This document shows, in pieces, positions 1 to 10,465 of a stretch of DNA of 64,000 nt. This DNA is from Sympetrum striolatum. Lineage: Eukaryota > Arthropoda > Insecta > Odonata > Libellulidae. The position numbers and the translations under genes were made by a program. The stretch spans positions 36,946,216-37,010,215 of the forward strand of contig OX388352.1 in assembly GCA_947579665.1 (NCBI GenBank), written 5' to 3'. The notes below the pieces were generated by a model. That model had not been told where the DNA came from and made no database searches. It worked only from the letters and a program-made list of their open reading frames with translations. Every line of letters starts with the position of its first letter. The first letter of the stretch is position 1.

Positions 1-300
1 ATTTTACTTCTACAACACATCTTGCTTTCCTTACTTCCATAAATGATTTTACAGACATTTACCTTGTGAAGTTTTTAGACTATATTCTCAACTGTTATAT
101 AACTAAGAATTTACAAGAAACAAATTTAAAACAATGAAACTCCTTGGTGGATTTATACCCTAAATATCAATCCAATTGAACAAGCTCAAGTACATTAATT
201 ATTCCATTCCATTCACACGACGTTGGCTAAAGCCAACGGAAATTAGAGATTACATTGCCATCAATAATTTATTGGGCCAATTTTAAATTTTGATTTTGAT
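1..300. other. AT-rich sequence, nothing recognised
   Basis: I see no open reading frame of note, no tRNA-like folds and no terminal repeats. It leads directly into the S and R repeat modules. Confidence 0.5.
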
Positions 301-478
301 TAATATCATTAACAGCAGGTTAGATGGATTCCATTTTGAGGCCCCTATCTCACCTAACTAAAGACCTTAACTGTATGGATTTTCAGGTTCTTCATGGCAA
401 TGCCCAGGCATAAAAAATATGTTCCCAGACATATTGTCAGGTAATTAAGAGGGACACCTTCGGTAATGTGGGTCTTAA
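301..478 (+). repeat. S1 and R1 repeat modules, split by piggyBac
   Basis: The first part matches the S module (TATCATT, AGGTTAGAT and AAAGACCTTA blocks) also found near 12.25, 52.58 and 58.77 kb. The second part (ACTGTATGGATTTTC, then a CATGG block) matches the R module near 5.5, 30.8, 49.97 and 52.67 kb. The same S-then-R order recurs at 52.57-52.76 kb, so this is a paired unit. The module is interrupted by the piggyBac insertion at a TTAA. Confidence 0.6.
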
Positions 479-491
479 CCCGGTAACGCCT
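479..491 (+). repeat. piggyBac left terminal inverted repeat
   Basis: The sequence CCCGGTAACGCCT is directly preceded by the target duplication TTAA. It is identical to the inverted right end. Confidence 0.95.
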
Positions 492-607
492 GGAAAAAAA
501 GTTTCTTCGAATTTAATTATAATCAAGTATGTTAATACGTATTACTATCTAAGTAAATTTATCCAATCCTTTTTCTTTTAACATCATTAGTTACGGAGAT
601 ATAGCCT

Positions 608-623
608 GGTACCATATGGTACC
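608..623. repeat. Subterminal palindrome of piggyBac, left copy
   Basis: GGTACCATATGGTACC is a perfect 16 bp palindrome, followed by GCTAGGCG. An inverted counterpart lies near the right end, so the pair forms a symmetric subterminal repeat. It may be a transposase binding site or a hairpin; that is inference. Confidence 0.85.
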
Positions 624-879
624 GCTAGGCGCTTGGGGGTATAAAATTGAAGGTTTAAGGAATTTTCGGAAATTTACAGCTAGCTGAACAAATTATTTAT
701 TATTTTGTATTTTTCCTCTTATTTTTACATTTTTAACATGAAATATCATAAAAATCATAAGAATATGTTTAAACAAATTATTGCCCTAAGATTTAAAAAA
801 TTATTTAAATTTTACAGAAATCCTCAAAGTCAAAAATTGTGAAAGTAAATAAACAGTTTGCCATTGTGGCTTCATTGTA

Positions 880-2514
880 TTACTGCAGAATGTGGAATTT
901 TGTGAAACAGTCAATGCATAGCCCTAGATTACATTTTCCATACTCCGTTCGTGTTCTGCTCGTACAATTTTCATGGGCACACCTTCGCCTCTGGGTGGTG
1001 GATTGCACGAGGTAGTCATACCCATCCTACCTTATTTCATCAGAAACACTGGAAAGAAAACCCGCTGTTAGTAATCATATGCAGACTGTTGTATGTCAAA
1101 ATATTATCTCATGATTAGTTTACATACATCATTCCAGTTTCACTGCTTATGGACGCAGGTAAACGTCCTACAGATTTCGGCGTATTCTTGAGTCTCTCCA
1201 GGTAAGTCTGCACTACTGCCCGTCGGAACTCTAACTGGGTTGTACTTTTCCCTGTTTTCCTCGTCAACAACCATGCATTGTGCATCACGGCATCAAGCAT
1301 CCACGTAAAAATGGGCCACCACCATTTCTATCCTCTGACTCCCACACGATAAAGAGAAATATTCCAGTCCATTCGATCTGTGCCCTCCATATATTTATTG
1401 TATTTGCCTAAAACATCGCGGGCCGTGGCACAAGGAGACTTTCTTTCTCACTTTTGGAGAATCTCCCAACCCCAGATATCGGATTAATTCCGTGACATGA
1501 GGACATTACCGAAACGACAGCATTGTTCACCCACTTCACCACGAGAATGTTGTCTTTCACGGATCTTTTGGCCTCAAAAGATCCTTGCTTAAACTTTCCT
1601 AATTCCATAGAGAGCTTCAGAGGACATTCTTTAGGCATTTAGATATATACCCCGCAATCCGCCAGAGGCGTATGGCAGGGGGGAAGAATTCTATTTTCCC
1701 TCACTGTTCCTGTTGCACCATAATTCCTTACGCGAAGATATTTCACTAAGTTGTGACTCGTGAAATAATTATTGAAATAGAATCGGAAAGGCAGCTCTTT
1801 CTGTTTCAGTTCATCTAGCATTCCAACTAAAGGTGCAGCGGCCTTTCCAAATTATTTCTCGTAGCTTTCCACTTTCCTGGGACTATTTCCCTAATAAATG
1901 TCAAAATTTACAAGGTAGCCTTCTGGGGTATTGAGGCACCAAACCTTATATACCAAATCTTATAGGCTTCCCTCGAATAAATTGTTTGCATCCATGCCTC
2001 CCAAAATATAAAACCATGGACTCATCGAAACTTAAGCACTACTCTTCTTCGAAATATTCACTAAATTTTTTCTTTAACATGTTCATAATAGGGCGCAATT
2101 TCCACCTTCTATCGGAGGTATCAACAGCAGTATTGTCACAGCAATAAATAAATCGGTTAATTTGCAAAAATCTATCTCGCCTCATTGACTTATAAACAAG
2201 TTAATTCCTTATGCCGTAAGCTGCATCCCAATAGTGCCTTTTACTAGGAACCGCAACAAACAATTTAATTTCCTCAGCTGTTACATTCGGATTTCCACAA
2301 TTGCAGAACAGGGCATACTTATTCGATTCCATCACCAGATGTGAAACGACTTCTTCGTCAAAAAAAGGCTCAAAAGCCTGGATGGGGGACACTTCACGAA
2401 AGAAGGAGTAATCAGGATTAGGAAAAATCGCGTCATGGACGGTGATGTGTTCATCATCCCAAAGATCACCAGTTCGAGTGTGTGAGGTCTCTTACGTAGT
2501 TCAGCAATATCCAT
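880..2514 (-). pseudogene. piggyBac transposase pseudogene
   Basis: Reading down the minus strand, the order matches piggyBac transposases. The N-terminal block VSPIQAFEPFFDEEV lies near 2400. The FDESM motif with the first catalytic Asp is retained near 2020, followed by [12 protein letters not shown] and [19 protein letters not shown]. The second catalytic site near 1760 reads FNNYFTS instead of DNFFTS, so Asp has become Asn. The LPKECP-like block follows, then YNKYMEGTDRMD near 1385, where the third Asp is kept but the usual MGGVD is altered. The C-terminal cysteine-rich zinc-binding tail (RRRCAHENC, then GKCNLGLCIDC) ends at a stop at 880-882. Several frameshifts and in-frame stops break the frame. 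The enzyme would cut and paste DNA at TTAA, but this copy cannot be functional. Confidence 0.93.
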
Positions 2515-2706
2515 ATCTCCGAAATCAGCCTAAATCATCGAAAACGACTGAACTAGATCTATTTTTGGGGTTTACATAAATGAAATGCAACTATATTCAA
2601 ATATTCATTTGCAATAATATCGCAATTGCAAAAGAAATCCGATAGAAATGTCGTAGCAGAAGAAATTTCCGCTTCCGGCATAAAAGTATAATGGGAACCG
2701 CCTAGT

Positions 2707-2722
2707 GGTACCATATGGTACC
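2707..2722. repeat. Subterminal palindrome of piggyBac, inner right copy
   Basis: The same perfect palindrome GGTACCATATGGTACC as on the left, here preceded by CGCCTAGT. The palindrome plus its CTAGGCG arm is therefore inverted relative to the left copy. Confidence 0.85.
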
Positions 2723-3075
2723 AGCAAAATGTAACTCATTGTAACTTCCTTATAAATAAACTAGCAACCTAAAATTCTAATTACATCTATAGCTAGATGT
2801 ATTGGCATTTGGTAACACTTGAAAAAATCTCGTAGATAGCCACGAAACTGGAAATATAAAAAAAATCGGAAGGTCTGCACGAAAAAGGGTGTTTTTTGGG
2901 GTTCATGAAAATTCACCTTTTTCAAACATCGTTATTGGCGTAAAATAAGGACAAAAAAAGCAATTTTTTTGTAATCGTGAGCTTCAAAGTATGCTAATAG
3001 ATGTAAAACTGAAAAAAATCTAGCAAAATATTCGGAGGTATTAGAAAATTCAATCTTCTTAATACCCTACCGGGT

Positions 3076-3091
3076 GGTACCAAACGGTACC
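3076..3091. repeat. Subterminal GGTACC repeat abutting right TIR
   Basis: GGTACCAAACGGTACC is a variant of the two internal palindromes with three altered central bases. It runs through GCTA directly into the terminal repeat, so the palindrome-plus-AGGCG arrangement occurs at the extreme end as well as internally. Confidence 0.8.
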
Positions 3092-3094
3092 GCT

Positions 3095-3107
3095 AGGCGT
3101 TACCGGG
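3095..3107 (-). repeat. piggyBac right terminal inverted repeat
   Basis: The sequence AGGCGTTACCGGG is the exact complement of the left end and is directly followed by TTAA. Confidence 0.95.
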
Positions 3108-3111
3108 TTAA

Positions 3112-3879
3112 TCGAAGATCATATGTAGTACATTTTTGAAATATGGAAACTGAATTGGGAAGAATGAACGTTATACTCCGATATGGATGTAAATTATTGA
3201 AATCTCAAATCATGTTTCAATTTCGTGGGAGGAAGGAGTTACATGAACTTTTTAATTTGGTGGAATCAGATATCAAGTATCATTCTTCTTACTTCTGTAA
3301 TGTAGCGTGACACATATGACATTTTATACGTTTCTTCACATAAGTTTGACAGCAAACGCACTTGGTGTAGCACTTGTTTTCCTCTTAAAATCCCTGCTAC
3401 ACAGCTTCGTCTCAGGAATACGATCAAATATACCAAACGAGTGAAACTATTCAAATTTAATCGGCAAATTACGAAAACTAATGGCTCATACATACTATAT
3501 ATACTAAATTACATACATACATAATATTACATAATACATTGTGAATAGGACACCAAGGTACAAATTGGAATTCAAGTGGTTTTCCCTCTTTGATTATTTG
3601 TATTAATGAAAATCATCTGCAGCATAATTTATCTTGCGCTACGTACAGAACGCTAAAAGCGTTAAGAAGAAGAAATTTAGTAAGTGCCAGTGTTAGGAAT
3701 GAGTACGCCGTACGTTAGCATTATTTTCGAAACGAAATTGAATTTTCTTCTTTTAGGGAAAACTTCAGTAATCTATGTAATTGTGCAATGCTTATCTTGA
3801 TAACATTTCTCAAATACTGATTTGTTTATGCTCGTATGTACATCATATTCTGCTATTTTGCAATCTCTTTTATTATATA
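3112..3879. other. Repeat-derived sequence, no gene
   Basis: The start continues the repeat interrupted by piggyBac. Near 3290-3430 the minus strand shows a short cysteine-rich stretch (NKCYTKCVCC) that weakly recalls a piggyBac C-terminal tail, but with no other supporting blocks. I see nothing else. Confidence 0.35.
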
Positions 3880-5735
3880 GCTAAACTGAAGCGAGGCATT
3901 CATGCAGCCAATGTCTGGCAGTTTATAAGCAAACTCCAAAGAGCGATTGATACCTTAGTAGAAGAAAACATTTTTTATCGGTCATAAAATAAGAAGAGAG
4001 ACGAAGGTAAGCAAAGAAGTCAATGTATCAATTCTCCCCCAACGTAGCCTTGAAAGCCACAGCTAACTACAGAATGAAGTAGGCCGGGAGACGACGAGCC
4101 ATGACCTTACCCAACTGACGATTTACCGGATCGAGTCCTTTCCAAGTTCATTGTTCATTGTCTAAATATCAAATTTTTTTCGAAACTGTATTACATTTTG
4201 CAGTAATCCCTGAAATAATGACCTTGTACCTGGTCTTCTACAAGATTGCTGGTAGTTTAACTATAAATGTTGAGAACGGAATTGAAAAGTTTTGGATTAA
4301 AACTGATAATGCGGTAGACAAATTAAATTAGAATTATTATCAGCAAGAGAATTTTAAAAGCGTTTCCTTTTTTCTCTCTGAATTATACATCGTTGATGTG
4401 ATATTGTGTTATTACTTTGTTTATGGGATAAAGAGTCTATGAATTGCTTTTTTATTATCTTTTTCATGGTTTGGAAAGATGTCACCGATCAAAATGAATC
4501 ATTTTTGTTGGAATTTATTACTCAATTCATGTTAAAGTGGCATTATTTTCAGCCAGTGGAAATTAAAAAGCTGAGTATTAATGTATTTTCCACATACACT
4601 ACTTCATCATCATTACTGGCCCTTAATTATATGTAGCTCAGTTGAGAAGTATGGAATTAATATGACAGTTTTACAGCTAACTTTGCGGAATGTATCCAAA
4701 TCCGAAAAAAAAACACTTTTTTGCAATTCAACTTGATGAAGTGAGATTTTTGTTGATGAAATTATTCTTTGACATACATATGATTCAGTTCCCGAATTCC
4801 TCTCTTGGTTAAACGAAATTCATCCTTACATAGAAATGACACATTTTCATTGATTGCGATAGTTTCTTAAGAAATACGAAGGCATACTTTTGAAGCTCCA
4901 ATGTAATTGTGCTCTTTCAATCCGAAAGAAAAGATTAACTCAAAGCATAAAAATTATTAGGTAATGCTACTACCCAAATCAATACCTCATCTAAACAGCT
5001 AAATTTGCGGTTTTGGTTGGTATGCTCTATTTGTTTGTGGAAAGCAGCCAGCATTATAATGACAACAACATTCAAGATATTTTTTACCAAGTCGAACGAC
5101 CATATTTATGATGATATTTCCATCGCTGAAATGATTCTTGCCATTGCTTACATTAAAAATACCCATTTTACGAATTGCTTTAAGTATTAATTTTGTCATG
5201 TTGTGTAATAACACTTCAAAAAAAAATATCTCAACCTAAAAAAATAGTAGAGAAGCTTGTGATGTTTGTTGGAAGCGGCCAGTAGAAAAATGAAGTTTCC
5301 ATTTACGCTTTCTGTCACTAGTAAGCAAAAACACCATAATTTTCCTTATATCTCGTGATTATCTTGATTCCCGTAATTGTTTCACGTAAAAATTTTTTAT
5401 CGAATTTAGCCTCAGATTGGTGTTTTCCAAAAATATAACCCTAATCACACCTTTTAACAAAAATGAATCTTCCCAATGAAAATGCGAGGACGGCAAGTTT
5501 TCGTTCACGGAATAGAGCTGTATCGATTTTCTGAATCATCACCATGGAAACGGCCCGGGATCCAGACTCACGTTCCAGGAAAAAGTGTCCGCAGTTAGAC
5601 AGGGGTGCCAACCGTGGGGCGATTCTAAACGTGGGACGACCGTCGTGTGCGTCATTGTTGGATGTGACTTTTACATAGCATAGGGCAAATTAGAGGCGTG
5701 CATTAAAATCAGATACCATGATATGTTCCATTTTT
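3880..5735 (+). repeat. Long duplicated block, copy A, including an R module
   Basis: This block matches 29.91-31.09 kb. Shared anchors include CTTGAAAGCCACAG, AGTAGGCCGG, GAGCCATGACCTT and, near 5.5 kb, the R module with GAGCTGTATCGATTTTC and CATGGAAACGGCCCGGGATC. Short open frames inside it are not conserved between the copies, so I treat it as non-coding. A further diverged match to its start lies near 55.33 kb (AAACTCCAAATAGCGATTAA). The match stops near 5735, where a retroelement fragment begins, and resumes near 6895. Confidence 0.7.
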
Positions 5736-6895
5736 GAAGCTTTTTCATTCTTCTCCTTCTTCCTTGGCAATATAGCCCGGTCTGGTCCTCTCGACGCCCG
5801 TCCATTCTTCTCTGATCTGCACTTTCTCCCAACATCTTTCCATCCTCATACCTGTTGACTTCTTCGAAATCTTGCATTCATCTCTTCCTCGGTATTCCTG
5901 TTTTCTTTTTTCCATCCATCCTTCTATGCAGTAATTTCTAAAGCAGCCTTTTTTCTCTCATTCTCTCCACATAATGTAGCCAAGCTAACCTCTGAGCCTT
6001 CATTAGTCTCACTATGTCTTCGACTCTGATGCCATTTTCTATTTTTCTGTTTTTTATGGTTCCTCCATTTCCCACCGTCTTTGAAGGGACCATATGTTTT
6101 TCGTAGAATTTTCCATTCAAATATCCGTTACGCCTCTTCATTGACAGCAGATATGATCCACGTTCCTGCTCCATATGTTACAACTGGTCTGATGATTGTC
6201 TAATAGATAATCTATTTCCTTTGAATTCAACGATTCCGTGAAAATTCCGCCCATATGCTTGCAGCATCCTCCCTTGTTCCACTCAACCATCCATTCTTAT
6301 CCTTACAGACATTATTATTGGTTAAAATTCAGTTGTTATCTGTTCTATTGTCTGGTAAAACGTTCTGCTTTCATTGTGTGTGTTCCCTTCTGCAATATTC
6401 TCCATGTATCCCTAAAGGAATCGTTTTCTCTTGCTTCGTATTATTATATCCACTTGTCTTCCACTTTATTTGTATCTTTTGGAATCTTGTCTCCATCTGG
6501 TTAATTCTCCTTGTATCTTCATTCTTTCTTTTTGTAGCTTTTCTGTAGTCGTCATCAAACAATTCTTCATTCTTCACTCTCTTTCATTCTTCTATTGTCT
6601 ATTTTGCAGCCTCTTCCCTTGCTTACTTAATTGTTTGCCAATTTCTCTGCAATGAATCAGTTACTTTCAGATGCTCTGATCCTTCTTCCAGTTTTTACCC
6701 AGTATTTCTTGATACTATGAGACGGATTCGAGTTGCCAAAACTTTACTACATTCCATCGAATTCTCTTGGGTCCTTTAATACGAATCAAATTCGCTATTC
6801 TTTCTCTAAACGTGGCCTTTGATAAACAATAATCTGAGTCACAATTTCATAGAAACATAGTCTAACATAGTCATATTTCATAAAACATATAATCC
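5735..6895 (-). mobile_element. Non-LTR retrotransposon fragment inserted in copy A
   Basis: The paralogous block at 31.08 kb runs across this point without interruption, so about 1.16 kb was inserted here. The plus strand is strongly C+T-rich. The minus strand encodes the C-terminal part of a non-LTR reverse transcriptase protein in its distal half. The rest (about 6250-6890) is unassigned but belongs to the same insertion by the empty-site argument. I cannot define exact ends or a target duplication. Confidence 0.65.
5740..6240 (-). pseudogene. Non-LTR reverse transcriptase C-terminal fragment
   Basis: The minus strand shows TIIRPVVTYGAGTW, then FEWKILRKTYGPFKDGGKW, then RLAWLHYVERM. These are the conserved post-reverse-transcriptase blocks of arthropod non-LTR elements, usually R-PVL-YGSETW, FERKVLRKIFGP and RLRWLGHVERM. 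Blocks lie in different frames, with at least two frameshifts and in-frame stops. The catalytic YADD region is absent. The assigned role, by family, is target-primed reverse transcription; this copy is dead. Subfamily is not resolved. Confidence 0.8.
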
Positions 6896-7540
6896 AATAG
6901 CTTAAGAAGTAATCGCTGGCAAGGATCTTTGTATGTAATACCTGCGATTGAAATAGAAACTTACTGCTTTCCAGATGATCTGCATAAACCCCGAGATTTA
7001 TATCCTTGGGATGTTTTCCTATTTGTTAATCATTTTAACTTACCCCCAAGATGAACGTTATCCCACCGTAATACGAGGACGCTAAATACTTGAACAGGGA
7101 TTAATCGAACAGCTGTAATTTGAATAATTGTCTGAGTTGAAAATTTTTCCTGATAATGTAGGCTTCCTTATATGATACGCCAAAGAGGGAAACTGTCAGT
7201 ACTGTGAAACGTATTGGAGTCCGTTCGCTTTCACGAGACGCAACATTGAAAATTATTATGGGAAGACAGATTTTCCCGAAATGTATCCCTTGTACGGGAT
7301 GAAAGAAACTGCTACTTTATTTTCAGCTGATAGTACAAGAAAATGCGATAATTTTTCCTTTTTTAATAATGCTAGATAGAAAAGGTGTTAAGTTGCAGTG
7401 AAAGGGAATTTATAATTCCCCACAAAATACTTCTAAAAATAGGAAGCTTAGGAACATAATAGAAACAAGCGAGTAAAATATAAAAGTTTGCACTGCATTC
7501 GGATTCTAAAGCAAGCTCGTTGATGAAAACATTCATGGTC
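6895..7540 (+). repeat. Continuation of duplicated block (third relative at 8.97 kb)
   Basis: The match to copy B resumes here (CTTAAGAAGTAATCGCTGGC versus 31.09 kb). From about 6975 it also matches 9.0-9.5 kb (AATCATTTTA, ACGCTAA, ATCGAAC, and a later TTTTCCTTTTTTAAT block). The same chain of repeats was therefore duplicated at least three times. Confidence 0.6.
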
Positions 7541-7741
7541 TACAACAGATTCCAATACAAGGGAGGGAGAAAGTCTCAAATCGATAGAGCAGTAGACCTA
7601 AAAGAAGAACTTGACATCAACAGGTGTCAGAGGGATTTACAAGGACGATTTAGTCAAACCTACACGCTACGATGTAGTTTCACTTTGAACTCAACAGGTG
7701 TCATCGAGGTTTACAAGGGCGGTTCTTCAACTTTGCCTTAA
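7541..7741 (+). repeat. T1 repeat module
   Basis: It contains the T-module blocks CTACAACAGATTCC, AAAGTCTCAAATCGATAG, ACTTGACATCAACAGGTG and TTTACAAGGACGA. The second half is repeated again at the end (TCAACAGGTGTCATCGAGG). Four other copies occur near 9.53, 9.93, 13.94 and 14.31 kb. A 73-codon frame through it is broken in the other copies and is not considered a gene. Confidence 0.7.
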
Positions 7742-8600
7742 AGGTACGCTCACAAGGAGGGAATGGCTGCAAAATACTCGCAGGCAAGAAGTTCCGCTGC
7801 TCAACTGTTCTATAACTTTAAGTTTTTTTCCTACAGTGGTCCTCCGAGGGAGGGGTTTAATTTGATGTTTATGATATTTTTCTTGCCTTAGTACGATAGT
7901 AGTTGTAATCTACCGCTGATACTTTACCGATGGAGTGCAAAACACATTAGGAAGACCTCCTAACCAATACAAATTCCTCCTGATTTACAACGAATCCTCT
8001 CCCAGCTCTTTTAAGTCAGTTAATATTCAACTACATGTATGATTTGGGGGAAATAATTCCTTATGATAAACAAACATTTGAATTATATTAATCGTCAGAG
8101 GCAAGGAAAGAATTCGTTAAATTTCCATATTTATTTGATAACTAAATGCAATCAGGAACATACAGGGAGATATAATGATAACTTCGTAATAAATTAAATT
8201 CTTGCACAGATTTCTACTTGATATGTAATTTGCTATTAGTTACTTTTTGTGATGAATTAAATGAATAACATTAAACTTCCACTAAATACACAGGAAATAA
8301 TAAAAGTATAGTCTGTATAATATTCTGGCAATTTAATATTATTTATTTTTAAAGCTACTAACATACAGCGTAGTATCCAAATCAATACTTTCACCACAAT
8401 GGACCTCCAAATATTTTTACAGAGCGGAAAATAAATTCGTAAGAAATGATGAAAGATAGATAGTAATAAAATATCCAATAAATAATATTCACACAATCTA
8501 AGACGTTAGTAATGGTGGATCAAACGTTACTTTTTACTTCATTCACTGAAGATGATTTAATGATTTGGGACTGTGCTCGAATAGAGATAGTTATTACCTG
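7742..8600. other. No gene seen; diverged repeat backbone
   Basis: The second part (about 8150-8600) resembles 12.70-13.15 kb: ACATACAGGGAGATATAATG against ACATACATGTAGGAATAATG, and then GCTACTAACATACAGCGTAGTATCC against GCTGCTAACATACAGGGTAGTATCC blocks. It is therefore part of the repeated backbone between H and P modules. Confidence 0.5.
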
Positions 8601-8930
8601 CATTGGGTAGTAAATATCCAGTGTCTGAGGACAATAGATTTGAGACTCCCAAGCTTAGCTTAGTGAAAACATTTTTTCACGCATCGGTATTGTCAGATAC
8701 GCCCAAAAATATCAGTAGTTCGGTTAACATTCAAATTTTGATACTAATTTTTTAGCGTGTTACAAAAATAGGAATCTACATGAAGACGGTTACCCCCATC
8801 ACCTACCTCATGCCTTACCCCTCACTCTCTATGGGAAACTGGAGGTCTGACGCACTCGATTCTGGTTGGGCATTCATTAATTTTGCGTACTCGGTCAGTT
8901 TGAGAAAATACTGGAATCCATAAGTTATAA
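8600..8930 (+). repeat. P1, degenerate P module
   Basis: The leading part matches other units (AAATATCCAGTGTCTG, ATATCAGTAGT, GAAGACGGTTACCCCCATCA, CCCTATGGGAA-like block and CTGGTTGGG). The TGACGCAC element has decayed to TTGCGTAC and the exon-like part with its splice-site-like end is missing. Confidence 0.6.
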
Positions 8931-9640
8931 ATAAAATCACCTCGCGAGTTTCTTTATATAAAATTTCCGTAATAGAAAGGGGGAATTGCCATTTTTCAGA
9001 TGATGATGCATGAATCCCGCGATTTGTATGCTCGGTTATGGAATTCCAATTTACTAATCATTTTAGCCAACTACTAAGACACCTCACCGTAGAAGGAAAA
9101 CGCTAAGATAAATCGAACAATATGTTTCGAAATAGTCTTGAATTAGATGTTTTTATTATAATGTAGGCCACATTTACATAATATCTGAGCGTGAGATACA
9201 TTCAGTACATAAAAAATTACAGAGTCAGTACGCTTTCCAAGACGCAAGAGTGGAAGCTGATATGAAAAGACTGAGCTTCCCAAAATATATTTCAAGAACG
9301 GGAAAGTGGATATTACTCCTTTTTCCAAATTTACAACGTAGGAGCAATCGAAAGGTCTTCCTTTTTTATAATATAAGAAAGAGAAGGTGTTTCGTAGTAA
9401 GAAAAATAGATTTTCTAATTTTCCGCTAAATACCTCTAATATTATAAGCTTATACAGGAGAGAGATTATTAAGTAAAACATTTTACTCTACATCCACATT
9501 GTCCCCCGCACTTATAAGTAATAACCCACATGGTCTACAACAGATTCCCCTACACGGGAGAGTGAAAGTCTCAAATCGATAGTCCTAAAGAAGAACTTGA
9601 TATCAACAGGTGTCTATCGAGGTTTACAAGGATGACGGAA
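8931..9640 (+). repeat. Repeat unit ending in T2 module
   Basis: The unit parallels 6.97-7.66 kb and ends in T2 (CTACAACAGATTCCCC, GGGAGAGTGAAAGTCTC, CTTGATATCAACAGGTGTC). A 112-codon minus-strand frame here has no recognisable domain and is not conserved in the sister copy. Confidence 0.6.
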
Positions 9641-10465
9641 TCAAAACTACAAGCCGCCGTGTGGCTACATGGATGTAAATTAAAACACAGAGGGACACTG
9701 AATGTTACTGAGAGTTCCGTCAATTTATTTCTTATTTCTTCGACTGTAGGATATAACGAATGACAAATAAATGAGGTTTCTTGTCGTTGTAAAAGGATAT
9801 TTTCTAATTTTCCGCAAAATATTTCGAAAATGAGAATCTTAAATAGTAAGAAGCATAAATAATATAAGAGTTTGCACTATTTTAAGATTGCCTCCAATGC
9901 TCGTTAGTAATGATGCACATTGTCTACAACAGATTACATTACAAGCGCGGGATAGAGTCTTTAAAGGAGACCTTGATATCAACAGGTGTTATCGGGTTTT
10001 ACAAGGACGATTGAATAAAAAATACACGCAACAGTGTAACTACAGGAATGTAAAATTGAGACACTGAGTGACACTCGTGTGATACTGAAAATTCTTTCAA
10101 TTAATTGTTTATTTCTTATGATAGCATGTAATGTATGCTAAAAGTTTCAAATGGCAAGAATAAATATTTACATATACAATCTATTTGAATGTATTCCTTT
10201 TGGTAAAGATATATTCAAACTATACAAATCGTCAGAAATAAGGAAGTCATTCGTTGAAGTACCATATTACCTTAGGTTTTTTTACATCCGCTCCTTCTTA
10301 GGTTTTCTTCTCTATTTCTATTCACCTACACAAAACTTTTTATGTTTATAATAATTTAAGACACTGAGCGACACTCAAGTGATCCTGACAATTCTATCTA
10401 TAAATTAGTTACTTCTTATGATGGCGGGATGTAGTGCATACTGAAAGTTTCAATTGGCAAGAATA
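9641..10465 (+). repeat. Repeat unit with T3, near-copy of 14.1-14.8 kb
   Basis: This stretch is closely similar to 14.13-14.84 kb over its whole length. Shared blocks are TTTTCTAATTTTC, AAGAGTTTGCACTAT, TTGATATCAACAGGTGTTA, CACTGAGTGACACTCGTGTG and AATGGCAAGAATA. The segment AATGGCAAGAATA to CTTTTTATG is itself repeated across the pogo insertion. The right end is cut by a pogo-type element at the TA of GAATA. Confidence 0.8.

Larger units (their letters stand above)
479..3107 (-). mobile_element. Complete but inactive piggyBac-family transposon
   Basis: The element is 2629 bp and is bounded by perfect 13 bp terminal inverted repeats, CCCGGTAACGCCT on the left and its exact complement on the right. 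Each end is flanked by TTAA, the target duplication specific to piggyBac. It encodes one transposase remnant on the minus strand and carries subterminal GGTACC palindromes at both ends. It landed in an R-type repeat. The perfect ends against the badly decayed gene suggest either recent mobilisation in trans or constraint on the ends. Confidence 0.95.

Noticed and set aside
3290..3430. Cysteine-rich minus-strand stretch as a second piggyBac tail
   Set aside because: Only a loose cysteine pattern is present and no other piggyBac block is near it.
9143..9481. 112-codon minus-strand frame
   Set aside because: It has no recognisable domain, is AT-biased, and lies in a repeat unit whose sister copy at 7.1-7.5 kb does not keep the frame.
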